The translations under genes and the position numbers were made by a program. 50,151 nt of DNA from Planctomycetia bacterium (GTDB lineage: Bacteria > Planctomycetota > Phycisphaerae > Phycisphaerales > SM1A02), in assembly GCA_005776885.1 (NCBI GenBank), contig SXOD01000031.1:1-50151 (forward strand), in the 5' to 3' direction. The notes under the pieces are model-generated. The model ran no database searches, had not been told where the DNA came from, and worked only from the letters and a program-made list of their open reading frames with translations. Positions 39,817 through 48,114 of this stretch are shown here, one piece after another (position 1 is the first letter of the stretch; each line of letters starts with the position of its first letter).

Positions 39817-40375
39817 ACGGCCCGATCGCTCCGGCGGCTGGTCAATCCGCACGGCAAGCGGCGCCGTCTGGGGCCGATTCGATCCGGGGAATCCAGGTGA
39901 TCCCGGATGGATCCCGGACCCCCTTCCCTTCGGCGTCATTCGCATCGTGCGGTCGGGCTCCGTCGCAGGCTGGCCGGAACCGACAGAACCAGGCAATTGG
40001 ACGCCGAAGGCGCTGGCCCAGTGGCCCGCCGTGCTGAAACGACTCCAAGAGACCCACTCGGCGGCAAATCCCCTGCTCCTGTTGCCTGACGCGCGCGACC
40101 TCATCTCAGACGCACCCGGCACCCTGCGCGTCGCGTACGGGGACGATGGCTCCGGCTGCGGACTGTTCGGCGTCGCGCTCGATCCGTCGCGGCTTCTGGC
40201 CGGGTCACTGCGCGACTTGAATGCCGATCGCGATGACTTCGTGCATCGACTCGCCGAAGTGGTGGTGCCACGATGCCGACTGCTCATCACCAGCGGCATG
40301 GACTGGGCGACCGCCACCCAGCGGACGGCCCTGCACGGTGCCGCAGCGGCGGCGGGCGTCCCGAACGCGGCGTGA
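39791..40375 (+). CDS. Hypothetical protein overlapping queD
   Basis: The 194-residue protein begins MPAPHLVVERPDRSGGW and contains PLPFGVIRIVRSGSVAGWPEP, LLLPDARDLISDAPGTL and a C-terminal VVVPRCRLLITSGMDWATAT. There is no signal peptide or membrane helix and I recognise no family. The ATG at 39791 lies inside queD (26-base overlap, +1 frame), consistent with coupling to the ribosomal operon. Reading continues further upstream in this frame, but only as a queD shadow. Confidence 0.6.
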   Translation: MPAPHLVVERPDRSGGWSIRTASGAVWGRFDPGNPGDPGWIPDPLPFGVIRIVRSGSVAGWPEPTEPGNWTPKALAQWPAVLKRLQETHSAANPLLLLPDARDLISDAPGTLRVAYGDDGSGCGLFGVALDPSRLLAGSLRDLNADRDDFVHRLAEVVVPRCRLLITSGMDWATATQRTALHGAAAAAGVPNAA

Positions 40376-40462
40376 CCGGCGCCGACTCGCCGAACTGGGA
40401 ACTTCGCCGGTGGTCCGCGCTGGCCTACCATGCCCTGCAAGCATGGAGGCTTGGCTGTTCAG

Positions 40463-41161
40463 ATGAAGTCCAAACCGCACGCTCAGCTCGCTGGCCATGC
40501 TGGGGCGACTCCGGCGTCGACCTCGGTGCTCGCATCGGTCCTGGACGCCAAGGTCTTGGTCCTCAATCGACACTTCGCGCCGCTCCGGATCGTCGATGCG
40601 CGCCGCGCCTTCACCATGCTGTGCCGCGCGTCCGCCGAAGTGGTCAGCGTCGAGTCGGATACCTACGTCTCCTACTCGATCCAGTCATGGGCCCAGGCCG
40701 CCGAGTTCCAGCGCGCATTCGAGGCCGATGACCACGACTGGGTCACCACGCCCAGCATCGTGATCGCCGTGCCCAAGATCATCCGGCTGCTTGGTTACGA
40801 CCGCCTCCCCCGCGAGCTGGTCAAGCTCAATCGGCGCAACATCTACGCGCGCGACGCGAACCGTTGCCAGTATTGCGGCAAGCACTTCACCACTCGCGAA
40901 CTCACGCTGGACCACATCGTCCCGCGCGTGCAGGGAGGCGGGAACACGTGGGAAAACCTGGTCTGTGCCTGCGTCAGGTGCAATGCACGCAAGGGGGGCC
41001 GGACGCCGAAGCAAGCGCACATGGCCCTCATCCGGGCACCGTTCCGGCCGAGGCGCAACCCGGCCATCACGGTCCGGCTCGGGAGCTCGCGCTACCAGTC
41101 CTGGAAGAACTTCCTGGACGAGGCGTACTGGACGATCGACCTCAGCGACGCGCCGCAGTGA
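40463..41161 (+). CDS. HNH endonuclease family protein
   Basis: The 232-residue protein has a C-terminal HNH domain: RCQYCGKHFTTRELTLDHI (first Cys pair, catalytic DH), RVQGGGNTWENLV (Asn) and CVRCNARKGGRTP (second Cys pair). The N-terminal part (VLNRHFAPLRIVDARRAFTML...DRLPRELVKLNRRNIYARD) is shared with a widespread bacterial family of unassigned HNH proteins. It could cut DNA, but a restriction partner is absent. GGAGG lies 13 bases before the ATG at 40463; an in-frame ATG at 40430 is the alternative. Confidence 0.82.
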   Translation: MKSKPHAQLAGHAGATPASTSVLASVLDAKVLVLNRHFAPLRIVDARRAFTMLCRASAEVVSVESDTYVSYSIQSWAQAAEFQRAFEADDHDWVTTPSIVIAVPKIIRLLGYDRLPRELVKLNRRNIYARDANRCQYCGKHFTTRELTLDHIVPRVQGGGNTWENLVCACVRCNARKGGRTPKQAHMALIRAPFRPRRNPAITVRLGSSRYQSWKNFLDEAYWTIDLSDAPQ

Positions 41162-41173
41162 GCCTCGCCACGT

Positions 41174-42664
41174 TCACGTCCAGATCGCGACGTTGAGCAG
41201 CACCACAAGCCCGTTGTTCACGCCGTGGGCAACCATCGGCCCGATCAGGCTGCCCCGCCATGCCCTCCCGATGCAGAGGGCCAGCGCCGTCCCCATGAGC
41301 ACGGGCGCGAAGAGAATGCCCTGCGGGTGGATCGCCGCGAAGAGGTAGCTGGAGACCAGCGCCGACGCGATGAAGGCACCCCACGGCCCCAGGCCCCTCC
41401 AGCGTGCCCTGAGCGACCCGAAGAACGCACCTCGGAAAAAGATTTCCTCGATGACCGGCGCAGCCACGGAGGCAAGCACCATGATCAGGACGACGGAGGC
41501 TCCACCCGCGCGGATCTCGTCGACGATCGGGTGGCTTGGTGGAGCATCGTCGCCACCGAAGAGTGCGGTCAAGGCGACGTATGCGATCAATCCGCATCCC
41601 ACCAGGGGGAGCATCATGCAATAGATCGCCAGGCCCGAGAACGCCTCGCGGAGGATCCCCTTGCCGGCGTGCAGCCCGAGGGCCGACCGCGTCTCGGCCC
41701 AGCTGATTCCGGCGCGCCGCGGCCACGCCATCGCCAAGAGGGGCACGCACATGAGGGCCATCTGCAAGGCAAGGCCAACCACTCCCAACGATTCATCCAC
41801 TTCCACGGTTCCAAGGTCGGTCTCCTCGCCACCCCGGTTGCGGAAGGTCCAGATCGCCAGCAAGTTGAGGGCGGCCGCTGCGACAAGGTATATCGCGAAG
41901 ACCTCCGCAGCCGCCATCCGCGCGCGCAGGCTGCCAGCCAGCTCCGGGAGCGGACGAGACATCGACTTCACCGCAACCACGACGAGCAGGACCAGGCCGA
42001 TGATTCCGGCGACCAGCACGACGCCGAAGAACACGAAGAGGAGGACGATCGCCCGCACGCCGCCGGTCCGCACCTCCCCGGCCGCCGCCTCCTGCCCGGG
42101 AGCCAGGGCCGAGGCCACGGCGTGGAAGTACCCCATCGACTCAAGGTTGGCCGACTCGTCCGGGGTGAGTTCACGCCCCGAGACTGCCGCTTCCGTGGCA
42201 TCGATCCGCGCCAGTGCGGGACCTCGCAACGGCTGCTCCAGCGTGGCGGCTGCGTCGCGGGCCGCCATGAGCGCCGCCTTGGCCGCCTCCGCGTCCCCGC
42301 CAAACGCATCCAAGATGGCCACGGCACACCGTTGGTCGATCGACCCATTTCGGAGCGCTTCCATGGGTGGAGCGAGCGATCCGGCGATCGAGGATCTCAT
42401 GGCCGGGTCCACGGCCAGCGACTCCGCCCCGATCACGACCTTGGCCATCAGTTCGTCCTGCATGCCGATGGGGGCGATCAGCTCCCGCTGCGCCTGCGGA
42501 AGCCCGGTGAAGTCAACTTCGCCCGAATCCGAACCTGGAATGGGCTCCTGGGGGGTCAGCCAGCCCCTCCCCATCCCAATCCACAGGAAACATCCGAGGA
42601 GGATCACTGGCCAAACCCAGCCACTTGGGCGGCTTTGGGGTGCGATTGTGCTGGCTGTCGACAT
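41174..42664 (-). CDS. CPBP family intramembrane metalloprotease with N-terminal extension
   Basis: The 496-residue protein has an N-terminal membrane helix, a soluble region (about 45-195) rich in Ala that I cannot assign, and about eight further helices. The C-terminal part has the three CPBP (Abi) motifs: EEIFFRGAFF, HPQGILFAPV and HGVNN. These proteases (Rce1-like) cleave membrane-bound substrates, but the targets are unknown. The ATG at 42664 has TAGCAT 7 bases upstream and no Shine-Dalgarno sequence. It is convergent with the HNH gene and divergent from rplM. Confidence 0.85.
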   Translation of the reverse strand: MSTASTIAPQSRPSGWVWPVILLGCFLWIGMGRGWLTPQEPIPGSDSGEVDFTGLPQAQRELIAPIGMQDELMAKVVIGAESLAVDPAMRSSIAGSLAPPMEALRNGSIDQRCAVAILDAFGGDAEAAKAALMAARDAAATLEQPLRGPALARIDATEAAVSGRELTPDESANLESMGYFHAVASALAPGQEAAAGEVRTGGVRAIVLLFVFFGVVLVAGIIGLVLLVVVAVKSMSRPLPELAGSLRARMAAAEVFAIYLVAAAALNLLAIWTFRNRGGEETDLGTVEVDESLGVVGLALQMALMCVPLLAMAWPRRAGISWAETRSALGLHAGKGILREAFSGLAIYCMMLPLVGCGLIAYVALTALFGGDDAPPSHPIVDEIRAGGASVVLIMVLASVAAPVIEEIFFRGAFFGSLRARWRGLGPWGAFIASALVSSYLFAAIHPQGILFAPVLMGTALALCIGRAWRGSLIGPMVAHGVNNGLVVLLNVAIWT

Positions 42665-42671
42665 GCGCGGG

Positions 42672-42677
42672 ATGCTA
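42672..42677 (-). promoter_or_regulatory. Possible leaderless -10 element (TAGCAT) for the CPBP protease gene
   Basis: On the minus strand TAGCAT ends 7 bases before the ATG at 42664. No Shine-Dalgarno sequence lies between; the -35 is unclear. Confidence 0.4.
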
Positions 42678-42716
42678 GGAAAGGTCCGAGAAGTACTCGA
42701 CAAGGCATCCACACCC

Positions 42717-42744
42717 TTGACAGAATCGTGAAATCCGCTAGATT
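42717..42744 (+). promoter_or_regulatory. Strong promoter for rplM-rpsI
   Basis: A consensus TTGACA (42717-42722), a 16-base spacer and TAGATT (42739-42744). The following GCCCGATTCGC is the same as in the rpsP promoter. The predicted leader before the ATG at 42823 is about 70 bases. Confidence 0.75.
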
Positions 42745-42822
42745 GCCCGATTCGCCGATTGGGGCGCGGTCGCGACAGCTCGGAGCTGTGCGACTGGCCG
42801 CCAACCGACTTGGAGCCGACCG

Positions 42823-43287
42823 ATGCCACGACAGACGTTCTTTGCCAAGCCAGGCCAGATCCCAACCACGTGGCGCCATGTCGACGCCGATGGCAAGGTG
42901 CTTGGTCGCCTCGCCACCGAAGTGGCCACCGTCCTCATGGGCAAACATCGCCCCGAGTACACGCCAAACGTCCTTTCGGGCGATTGCGTCATCGTGACCA
43001 ACGCCGCGAAGATCGTGCTCACTGGCCGCAAGGGCGAGCAGAAGACCCTCCGCCGCTGGTCCGGCTATCCGGGCGGGCTGCGCGTGCAGAAGTACGACGA
43101 CCTCCTCCAGTCCAACCCGGAGCGCGTCGTCACCGCCGCGATCCTCCGCATGGTGCCGCGTGGCCGACTTGGCCGTCGCATCGCGCGCAACCTCCGCGTC
43201 TTCGCTGGCGCGGCACACGATCACCAAGCGCAGCAAGTGGTGCCATTCGACACCAAGCCGACGCCCGTCATCCAGAAGTCCAACTGA
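42823..43287 (+). CDS. rplM: 50S ribosomal protein L13
   Basis: The 154-residue protein matches uL13: WRHVDADGKVLGRLATEVA, LMGKHRPEYTPNVLSGDCVI, NAAKIVLTGRK and the basic ILRMVPRGRLGRRIARNLRV. It binds 23S rRNA early in assembly. The ATG is in the usual place and rpsI follows after 20 bases, the common bacterial rplM-rpsI order. Confidence 0.97.
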   Translation: MPRQTFFAKPGQIPTTWRHVDADGKVLGRLATEVATVLMGKHRPEYTPNVLSGDCVIVTNAAKIVLTGRKGEQKTLRRWSGYPGGLRVQKYDDLLQSNPERVVTAAILRMVPRGRLGRRIARNLRVFAGAAHDHQAQQVVPFDTKPTPVIQKSN

Positions 43288-43307
43288 CCCCTGAAGCTGA
43301 GCAGCCC

Positions 43308-43757
43308 ATGACCGAGACCATCATCGAAACGACTCCCGCGCCGAAGGTCGCCCTCCGTGGCCCTGACCGCTTCGGCTGGTTCTGGGGCACTGGCCGACGC
43401 AAGGCCGCCATCGCGCGCGTCCGCGTGAAGACCGGCACCGGCGAGTTCACCGTCAACGATCGCGCATTCGACGAGCACTGCGTCGATGTTCGCGATCGAC
43501 AGATGGTCAACCAGGTCCTGGAATCCACCGGAACCAAGGGCAAGATCCAGGTCGTGGCCACCACCACCGGCGGCGGCACGACCGGCCAGACCGGCGCGTT
43601 GATCCTCGGCTTGGCTCGCGCCATCCGGGAGTACAACCCGGGCCTCGAAGCATCGCTTCGCGAACACGGGTACCTCACCCGCGACGCGCGTCGCGTCGAG
43701 CGCAAGAAGTACGGCCAGCCCGGTGCTCGCCGCCGCTTCCAGTTCTCCAAGCGCTGA
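43308..43757 (+). CDS. rpsI: 30S ribosomal protein S9
   Basis: The 149-residue protein matches uS9: WGTGRRKAAIARVRV, GKIQVVATTTGGGTTGQTGA, LGLARAIREYNP and the C-terminal RDARRVERKKYGQPGARRR and FQFSKR tail that reaches the P-site tRNA. It has a short extra N-terminus of about 24 residues. A hairpin terminator follows 48 bases after the stop. Confidence 0.97.
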   Translation: MTETIIETTPAPKVALRGPDRFGWFWGTGRRKAAIARVRVKTGTGEFTVNDRAFDEHCVDVRDRQMVNQVLESTGTKGKIQVVATTTGGGTTGQTGALILGLARAIREYNPGLEASLREHGYLTRDARRVERKKYGQPGARRRFQFSKR

Positions 43758-43805
43758 GTTCATTTCGGCGGCAACCCCGCCGGATTCACACATTGTCGTT
43801 CAACA

Positions 43806-43834
43806 CGAAGGCGGCCTGCGACGGGCCGCCTTCG
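43806..43834. terminator. Hairpin terminator between rpsI and the multi-HTH gene
   Basis: CGAAGGCGGCC (43806-43816) pairs perfectly with GGCCGCCTTCG (43824-43834) around a 7-base loop. It separates convergent genes. No T run follows, so termination strength is uncertain. Confidence 0.65.
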
Positions 43835-43870
43835 CTGTTGCCTGCCCTGGTCGGTGCGCGTTTGGGACGC

Positions 43871-45424
43871 TTACCCCACGGAGAGCCGTTCCCACGTCCG
43901 GAACAGCGGGCCTGGTGCGCCGCGCCTGTGGCTGGCCAGCTGGAGGATCGACCGTGGCGCCTGCCCATCAAGTCCAAGTCGACGCTCCACCAATTCACTC
44001 CACGCCCCCCACGATTCCCGCCCACGGCGGAGCGCACGGGAATCGAGGTGGACGTCCCATGGGATCAGCGATGCGAATGGGTCGCCGCGTCGTTCCGCAA
44101 TCGTTGCCCGGGCGGAACCGCGGGTTCGCTCGCGCAGCGGGGCCAGGACTCGGCTGAACTGGAGCGGGGCCGACTTGGCCGCCGGGAGCGCGCGCGCCGG
44201 GTCCGCCAGCTCAAGCAGCACCGCGCCCATCGCGATGCGGCTGGCCTGGGCGAAGAGTCGACTGGCCGTCGATGGAGGCAGCGACTCGGGTGGCGTCCCC
44301 AGCTCACGGCGTGCGCGGCGGAGCAGGTCCAGGAGCACTGGTTCCGCCTCGGCCCTGACCAAGAGTGACGCCCATCGCGCCAACGACTCCGCATCGTCCA
44401 CGTCGACGGCGCGCGCGGAAGCAACCACCTGTGCCCGCGCCGTGGCCAACAGCGTGCGAACCACGGCGAGGCGATGGGCAGCCGCCTGGTGGAGTTCGCG
44501 CGGCGCACGCGCCGCGGTGGCCCCGGCGGAAGTGGGCATGGCGTGAGGCCAAGCTGGAAGTCCGCTGCCGACGCCGGCCATCGACTGCCACGTCGCACGC
44601 TGCCCCGTCGTGGCCAAGGCCGCTCCGGCCATCGGCGGTATCGACTCGAGGAGCCACGCCGCACGCGCCGCCAGGATCATCGACCGGAGCCGCACCGGCG
44701 TGACGCCAAGTCGTTCGGCAATGCGAACCGATGGAATGCCGCGAAGCCACATCCTCCACGCGCGCGTGCGATCCCGTGCGTTGGCCCTGGTGGCTCGGGT
44801 TCGGCCCAGCGCCCGTCGGATCGTGTCGGGGGAACGATTCGACTGCCGCGCCAGTGCGGCAACCACCTCCTTGCCCTTCACGCCGGCAGCCACCAGCGCC
44901 GCCGCCGATGCGCCGAGCCTGGCCCGCTCCAGTGCTGTCGTCCGGAGGTGCCTTGTGGCTGGCGTGGCCAAGCCTCGACGTTCGATGGCCTCGCGCCCCT
45001 GTGAGGGGATGGCCAGCGTCCGCCGACCCTCGCGTTCACGCCACACGGCGGGGAGCCAATCTCGACGCCAGCGGCGGAGCGTGCGCTCAGTCACGCCACA
45101 CGCGCGGGCCACCTCCGATTCCGTGCGGTCGCCGGGCTGCCACGGCAGGCCAGCTCGCTCGCTGGCCAGGAGGATGAAGGCCAGCACGCTTTGCCGCGCG
45201 GCACCGGCCACGACGTTGCCTCGGCCGTAGTCGCGCGCCTCGGTGCCGGTCATCGCGCGCAACAAGCGAGAAAGGTCGGTGGTCGCAGCGTCAGATTGGG
45301 GAATGGTCTCCATCGCCGCCAGGCATCGATCCACCAGCCTGCGCCGACCGGCGGCGGGGATCAATCGCAACTCGCGGGCGAGGCGTGCGATGGGTTCGGC
45401 CGGGATGGAGGGCGATCGACCCAT
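43871..45424 (-). CDS. Putative DNA-binding protein with three helix-turn-helix-like segments
   Basis: The 517-residue protein is very rich in Arg and Ala. Three HTH-like segments are visible: residues about 102-121 (ESEVARACGVTERTLRRW), about 187-206 (VVAALARQSNRSPDTIRRAL) and about 229-250 (IPSVRIAERLGVTPVRLRSM), the last resembling sigma-factor region 4. A core sigma region 2 was not found, and the C-terminal half is unassigned. It could be a divergent sigma-like factor or a regulator. It follows alr on the same strand after 15 bases, so the two are probably co-transcribed. Confidence 0.6.
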   Translation of the reverse strand: MGRSPSIPAEPIARLARELRLIPAAGRRRLVDRCLAAMETIPQSDAATTDLSRLLRAMTGTEARDYGRGNVVAGAARQSVLAFILLASERAGLPWQPGDRTESEVARACGVTERTLRRWRRDWLPAVWREREGRRTLAIPSQGREAIERRGLATPATRHLRTTALERARLGASAAALVAAGVKGKEVVAALARQSNRSPDTIRRALGRTRATRANARDRTRAWRMWLRGIPSVRIAERLGVTPVRLRSMILAARAAWLLESIPPMAGAALATTGQRATWQSMAGVGSGLPAWPHAMPTSAGATAARAPRELHQAAAHRLAVVRTLLATARAQVVASARAVDVDDAESLARWASLLVRAEAEPVLLDLLRRARRELGTPPESLPPSTASRLFAQASRIAMGAVLLELADPARALPAAKSAPLQFSRVLAPLRERTRGSARATIAERRGDPFASLIPWDVHLDSRALRRGRESWGAWSELVERRLGLDGQAPRSILQLASHRRGAPGPLFRTWERLSVG

Positions 45425-45439
45425 CGCGCTCCACGTTGC

Positions 45440-46705
45440 TCAGGCCAGCCTGGCCTGTACGCCGCGCGACTCCGGCGTGGCACCACTCTCCAGGCGCGCG
45501 AGGTCGCCGTCACGCGAGGCCATGTGCGATCTTGGGATGCGCGGGCTCAGTCGGCAAAACAGCTCGTACGGACGGATGCCGGCCAGCTCGGCGACCCTTC
45601 GCACATGGGTCGGGGCCGATCGATCCGTGCCATAGACCTCGACGCTGGCATGGAGCGCGCGTTGCGGGTCGGTGCTCCAGACGCTGCTTTCGGTGAGGTC
45701 CACGGCGACCTGGTCCATGTTGACCGCACCAACGAGCGGCGCCACGAACCAGCCCCCCGCCGTTCCGCGAACGCGCACCGCCGGGCCCGTGACCGCGCTG
45801 CCCGTCCCGGGGGTCGAGGGGAATCCATCGGCGTAGCCCACTGGCACCAGGCCGATGGTGGATCGTCGCGCCGCGGTCCAGAGTGATCCGTAGCCAACGC
45901 TCTGGCCCGCCTCCACGCGCCGGACCTGCACAATCCGGCTCATCCAGCGGACGATCGGCTCAAACGCATCCGCGCCGTCGCCAGCTCGCGCCAGCGGAAG
46001 CTCGTCGCTCGCCAGCCCGGTCCACGCCAGGCCGAATCGCACCATCGATCGGTGCGTGTCGTGGTCGCGCAGCAATGCGTGGGAGTTGGCGGCATGCACG
46101 ACGCACTCCTTCGGGATCGACGCCCCCGCGCGACGGACGAAGGAATCCAGCTCTTCCAGCTGACGCGCCGTCCGCACCGGGTCCAGCCGGGCATCGCTGA
46201 AGTGCGTCATCACGCCCGCCAGCTCCAAGCCGGCGTGCGCGCCGATCGCAGCGACGACTTCCTCGGCCTCGGCCCCGCAACAGCCGCCACGCGACATGCC
46301 GGAATCGAACTCGAAATGCACGGGAAGGCGCAGGCCAAGTGCATCGGCGATCGCGCCGAGCGATTGCGTGTGCGAGAGGTCGTGCGCGACCAGGTGCAGC
46401 CGCTTCGCCAGCGCCAACTGGTGGAGCCGGGAGCCCCGCGGGATCGATCGAATCGGCATGAGCGCCAAGATCGGCACGCGCAGCTCGAGGTCGGCCAGCG
46501 CCTCGGCCTGGGCGGCGTTGTACACCGCGAGCATGTCGACGCCAGCGCGCACCATCGTCGACGCCAGGGCCGGAGCCCCCAATCCATAGGCATCGGCCTT
46601 GACCACGGCACAGAGTCCGCAATGCCGACCCACCTCGGCGCGCAAACGGCCGACGTTGCGCACCAGTGCGTCGAGGTCGATCTCGATGGTGCTTTCGTGG
46701 CTCAT
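45440..46705 (-). CDS. alr: Alanine racemase
   Basis: The 421-residue protein has the PLP-binding Lys in CAVVKADAYGLGA, the catalytic Tyr in SVGYGSLW and other family motifs (HFEFDSGMSRGG, MTHFSDA, MVRFGLAW, GAVNMDQVAVDL). It converts L- to D-alanine for peptidoglycan. Its length is slightly above the usual 360-380, mainly in the C-terminal tail. The ATG at 46705 is followed directly by the conserved SHESTIEIDLDAL. It is divergent from the DEAD-box gene. Confidence 0.93.
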   Translation of the reverse strand: MSHESTIEIDLDALVRNVGRLRAEVGRHCGLCAVVKADAYGLGAPALASTMVRAGVDMLAVYNAAQAEALADLELRVPILALMPIRSIPRGSRLHQLALAKRLHLVAHDLSHTQSLGAIADALGLRLPVHFEFDSGMSRGGCCGAEAEEVVAAIGAHAGLELAGVMTHFSDARLDPVRTARQLEELDSFVRRAGASIPKECVVHAANSHALLRDHDTHRSMVRFGLAWTGLASDELPLARAGDGADAFEPIVRWMSRIVQVRRVEAGQSVGYGSLWTAARRSTIGLVPVGYADGFPSTPGTGSAVTGPAVRVRGTAGGWFVAPLVGAVNMDQVAVDLTESSVWSTDPQRALHASVEVYGTDRSAPTHVRRVAELAGIRPYELFCRLSPRIPRSHMASRDGDLARLESGATPESRGVQARLA

Positions 46706-46716
46706 CGAGGGTGCAT

Positions 46717-46745
46717 TTGTATCGACTTCCGGGCCGTGGTAGCAT
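46717..46745 (+). promoter_or_regulatory. Weak candidate promoter for the DEAD-box gene
   Basis: TTGTAT (46717-46722), a 17-base spacer and TAGCAT (46740-46745), 12 bases before the GTG at 46758. The match is moderate and there is no Shine-Dalgarno sequence. Confidence 0.33.
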
Positions 46746-46757
46746 GACCCGCCTCAC

Positions 46758-48101
46758 GTGGATCAAGAGATCTTCGATACATCCAAGACGTTTGCGGATC
46801 TGGGGCTCACCGCCAGCCTGCTCAAGGGGCTGGACGAGGCGGGCTTCAAGCATCCCACCCACATTCAGAGCCAACTGATCCCGGCCGCCCTGTCCGGCAA
46901 GTGCTGCCTGGGCCAGGCCAAGACCGGCACCGGCACGACGGCCGCTTTTGCGCTCCCCGCGATGCAGATGATCCAGCCCGGGGAAGCCTTCTCCTGCCTG
47001 GTCCTCGTGCCCGTCAGGGAGCTGGCGGTGCAGGTCCACGGGCAGTTCGAGGCGCTCGGACGGGTCACCGGGCTGCACTGCGCCGCCGTCTTTGGTGGCG
47101 AACCGATTCCAAGGCAGGCTGAACGCCTCCAGCGCAAGCCGGAAGTCGTGGTCGGGACGCCGGGCCGCATCATGGACATGAACCAGCGCGGCCTGCTCCC
47201 CTACGGGAACATTCGCCTGGCCATCCTCGACGAAGTCGACCGGATGCTGGACATCGGCTTCCGCGATGACATCCGGCGGATCCTGGGTTCGCTCCGGCAG
47301 CGCCCGCAGACCATCTTCGTGAGCGCCACCATCTCCGACGAGATCGAGAAGCTCGCGCGGTCCTACATGAAGGACGCCGTGAAGATCGCGACCGTCGCCG
47401 CGAGCCTCACCGTGTCGCAGGTTGACCAATCCCACTGCGTCGTCGAACCGTGGGACAAGCGCCGCCTCCTCCTGCACCTGCTCAAGACCCACAACCCCGA
47501 GATGACGGTGGTCTTCTGCCGGACCAAGCGAACCGTCGACATCGTCGCGGAGTTCCTGGAGAAGAACGGCATCGACGCGCACGCCATCCATGGCGACATG
47601 TACCAGCGCAAGCGCGACGCGGTCATGGGCAAGCTCCGCACGGGCAAGCTGGCCGTGCTCGTGGCCAGCGACCTGGCGTCGCGCGGGCTGGACGTGGACG
47701 ACATCAGCCACGTCGTCAACTACGACATCTCCGAGGATCCCGAGGTCTACGTCCACCGCCTCGGCCGCACCGCGCGCGCGGGACGGCGCGGGACCGCCTG
47801 GACCTTCGTCTGCCCCGACCAGGGCGAGCTCTTCACCAACGTCGAGGCCCTGGCCAACGTGGAGATCCCCCTCCTCGTCCCCGAGGGTTTCACGCCAGGG
47901 CACGTGCCATCGGAAGTCCAGGCCAAGCGAGAACTGGACCGCGCCCGGCGCGAGCGGGCGGACCAAGGCCGGTCTCGCGACGCCACCGTGGCCACCTCGA
48001 TCAATCCTGCGGACGCTTCGCGGTTCCCGGGTGGCATCGTGCCAGTCGCTGCGCCGGAGCGTCGACTCGGCGGTCGCCTGACGACCCGTCGGCGCCGCTG
48101 A
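46758..48101 (+). CDS. DEAD-box RNA helicase-like protein with altered ATP-binding motifs
   Basis: The 447-residue protein has both RecA-like domains and most DEAD-box motifs: Q motif region (FKHPTHIQSQLIP), VVVGTPGRIMDM, motif III SAT, VVFCRTKRTVDI, ASRGLDVDD and HRLGRTARAGRRG. However, motif I reads AKTGTGTT instead of AxTGxGKT (Lys replaced by Thr60, codon ACG at 46935-46937), motif Ia is PVREL instead of PTREL, and motif II is DEVD instead of DEAD. ATP hydrolysis is doubtful. The basic C-terminal tail (RRLGGRLTTRRRR) suggests RNA binding. The start is GTG at 46758. psuG follows after 13 bases. Confidence 0.9.
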   Translation: MDQEIFDTSKTFADLGLTASLLKGLDEAGFKHPTHIQSQLIPAALSGKCCLGQAKTGTGTTAAFALPAMQMIQPGEAFSCLVLVPVRELAVQVHGQFEALGRVTGLHCAAVFGGEPIPRQAERLQRKPEVVVGTPGRIMDMNQRGLLPYGNIRLAILDEVDRMLDIGFRDDIRRILGSLRQRPQTIFVSATISDEIEKLARSYMKDAVKIATVAASLTVSQVDQSHCVVEPWDKRRLLLHLLKTHNPEMTVVFCRTKRTVDIVAEFLEKNGIDAHAIHGDMYQRKRDAVMGKLRTGKLAVLVASDLASRGLDVDDISHVVNYDISEDPEVYVHRLGRTARAGRRGTAWTFVCPDQGELFTNVEALANVEIPLLVPEGFTPGHVPSEVQAKRELDRARRERADQGRSRDATVATSINPADASRFPGGIVPVAAPERRLGGRLTTRRRR

Positions 48102-48114
48102 CTCGTGACCTGAC

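Noticed and set aside
41225-42997. 590-residue open frame opposite the CPBP protease
   Set aside because: His/Arg-rich shadow of a membrane protein gene, running through the rplM promoter and coding start.
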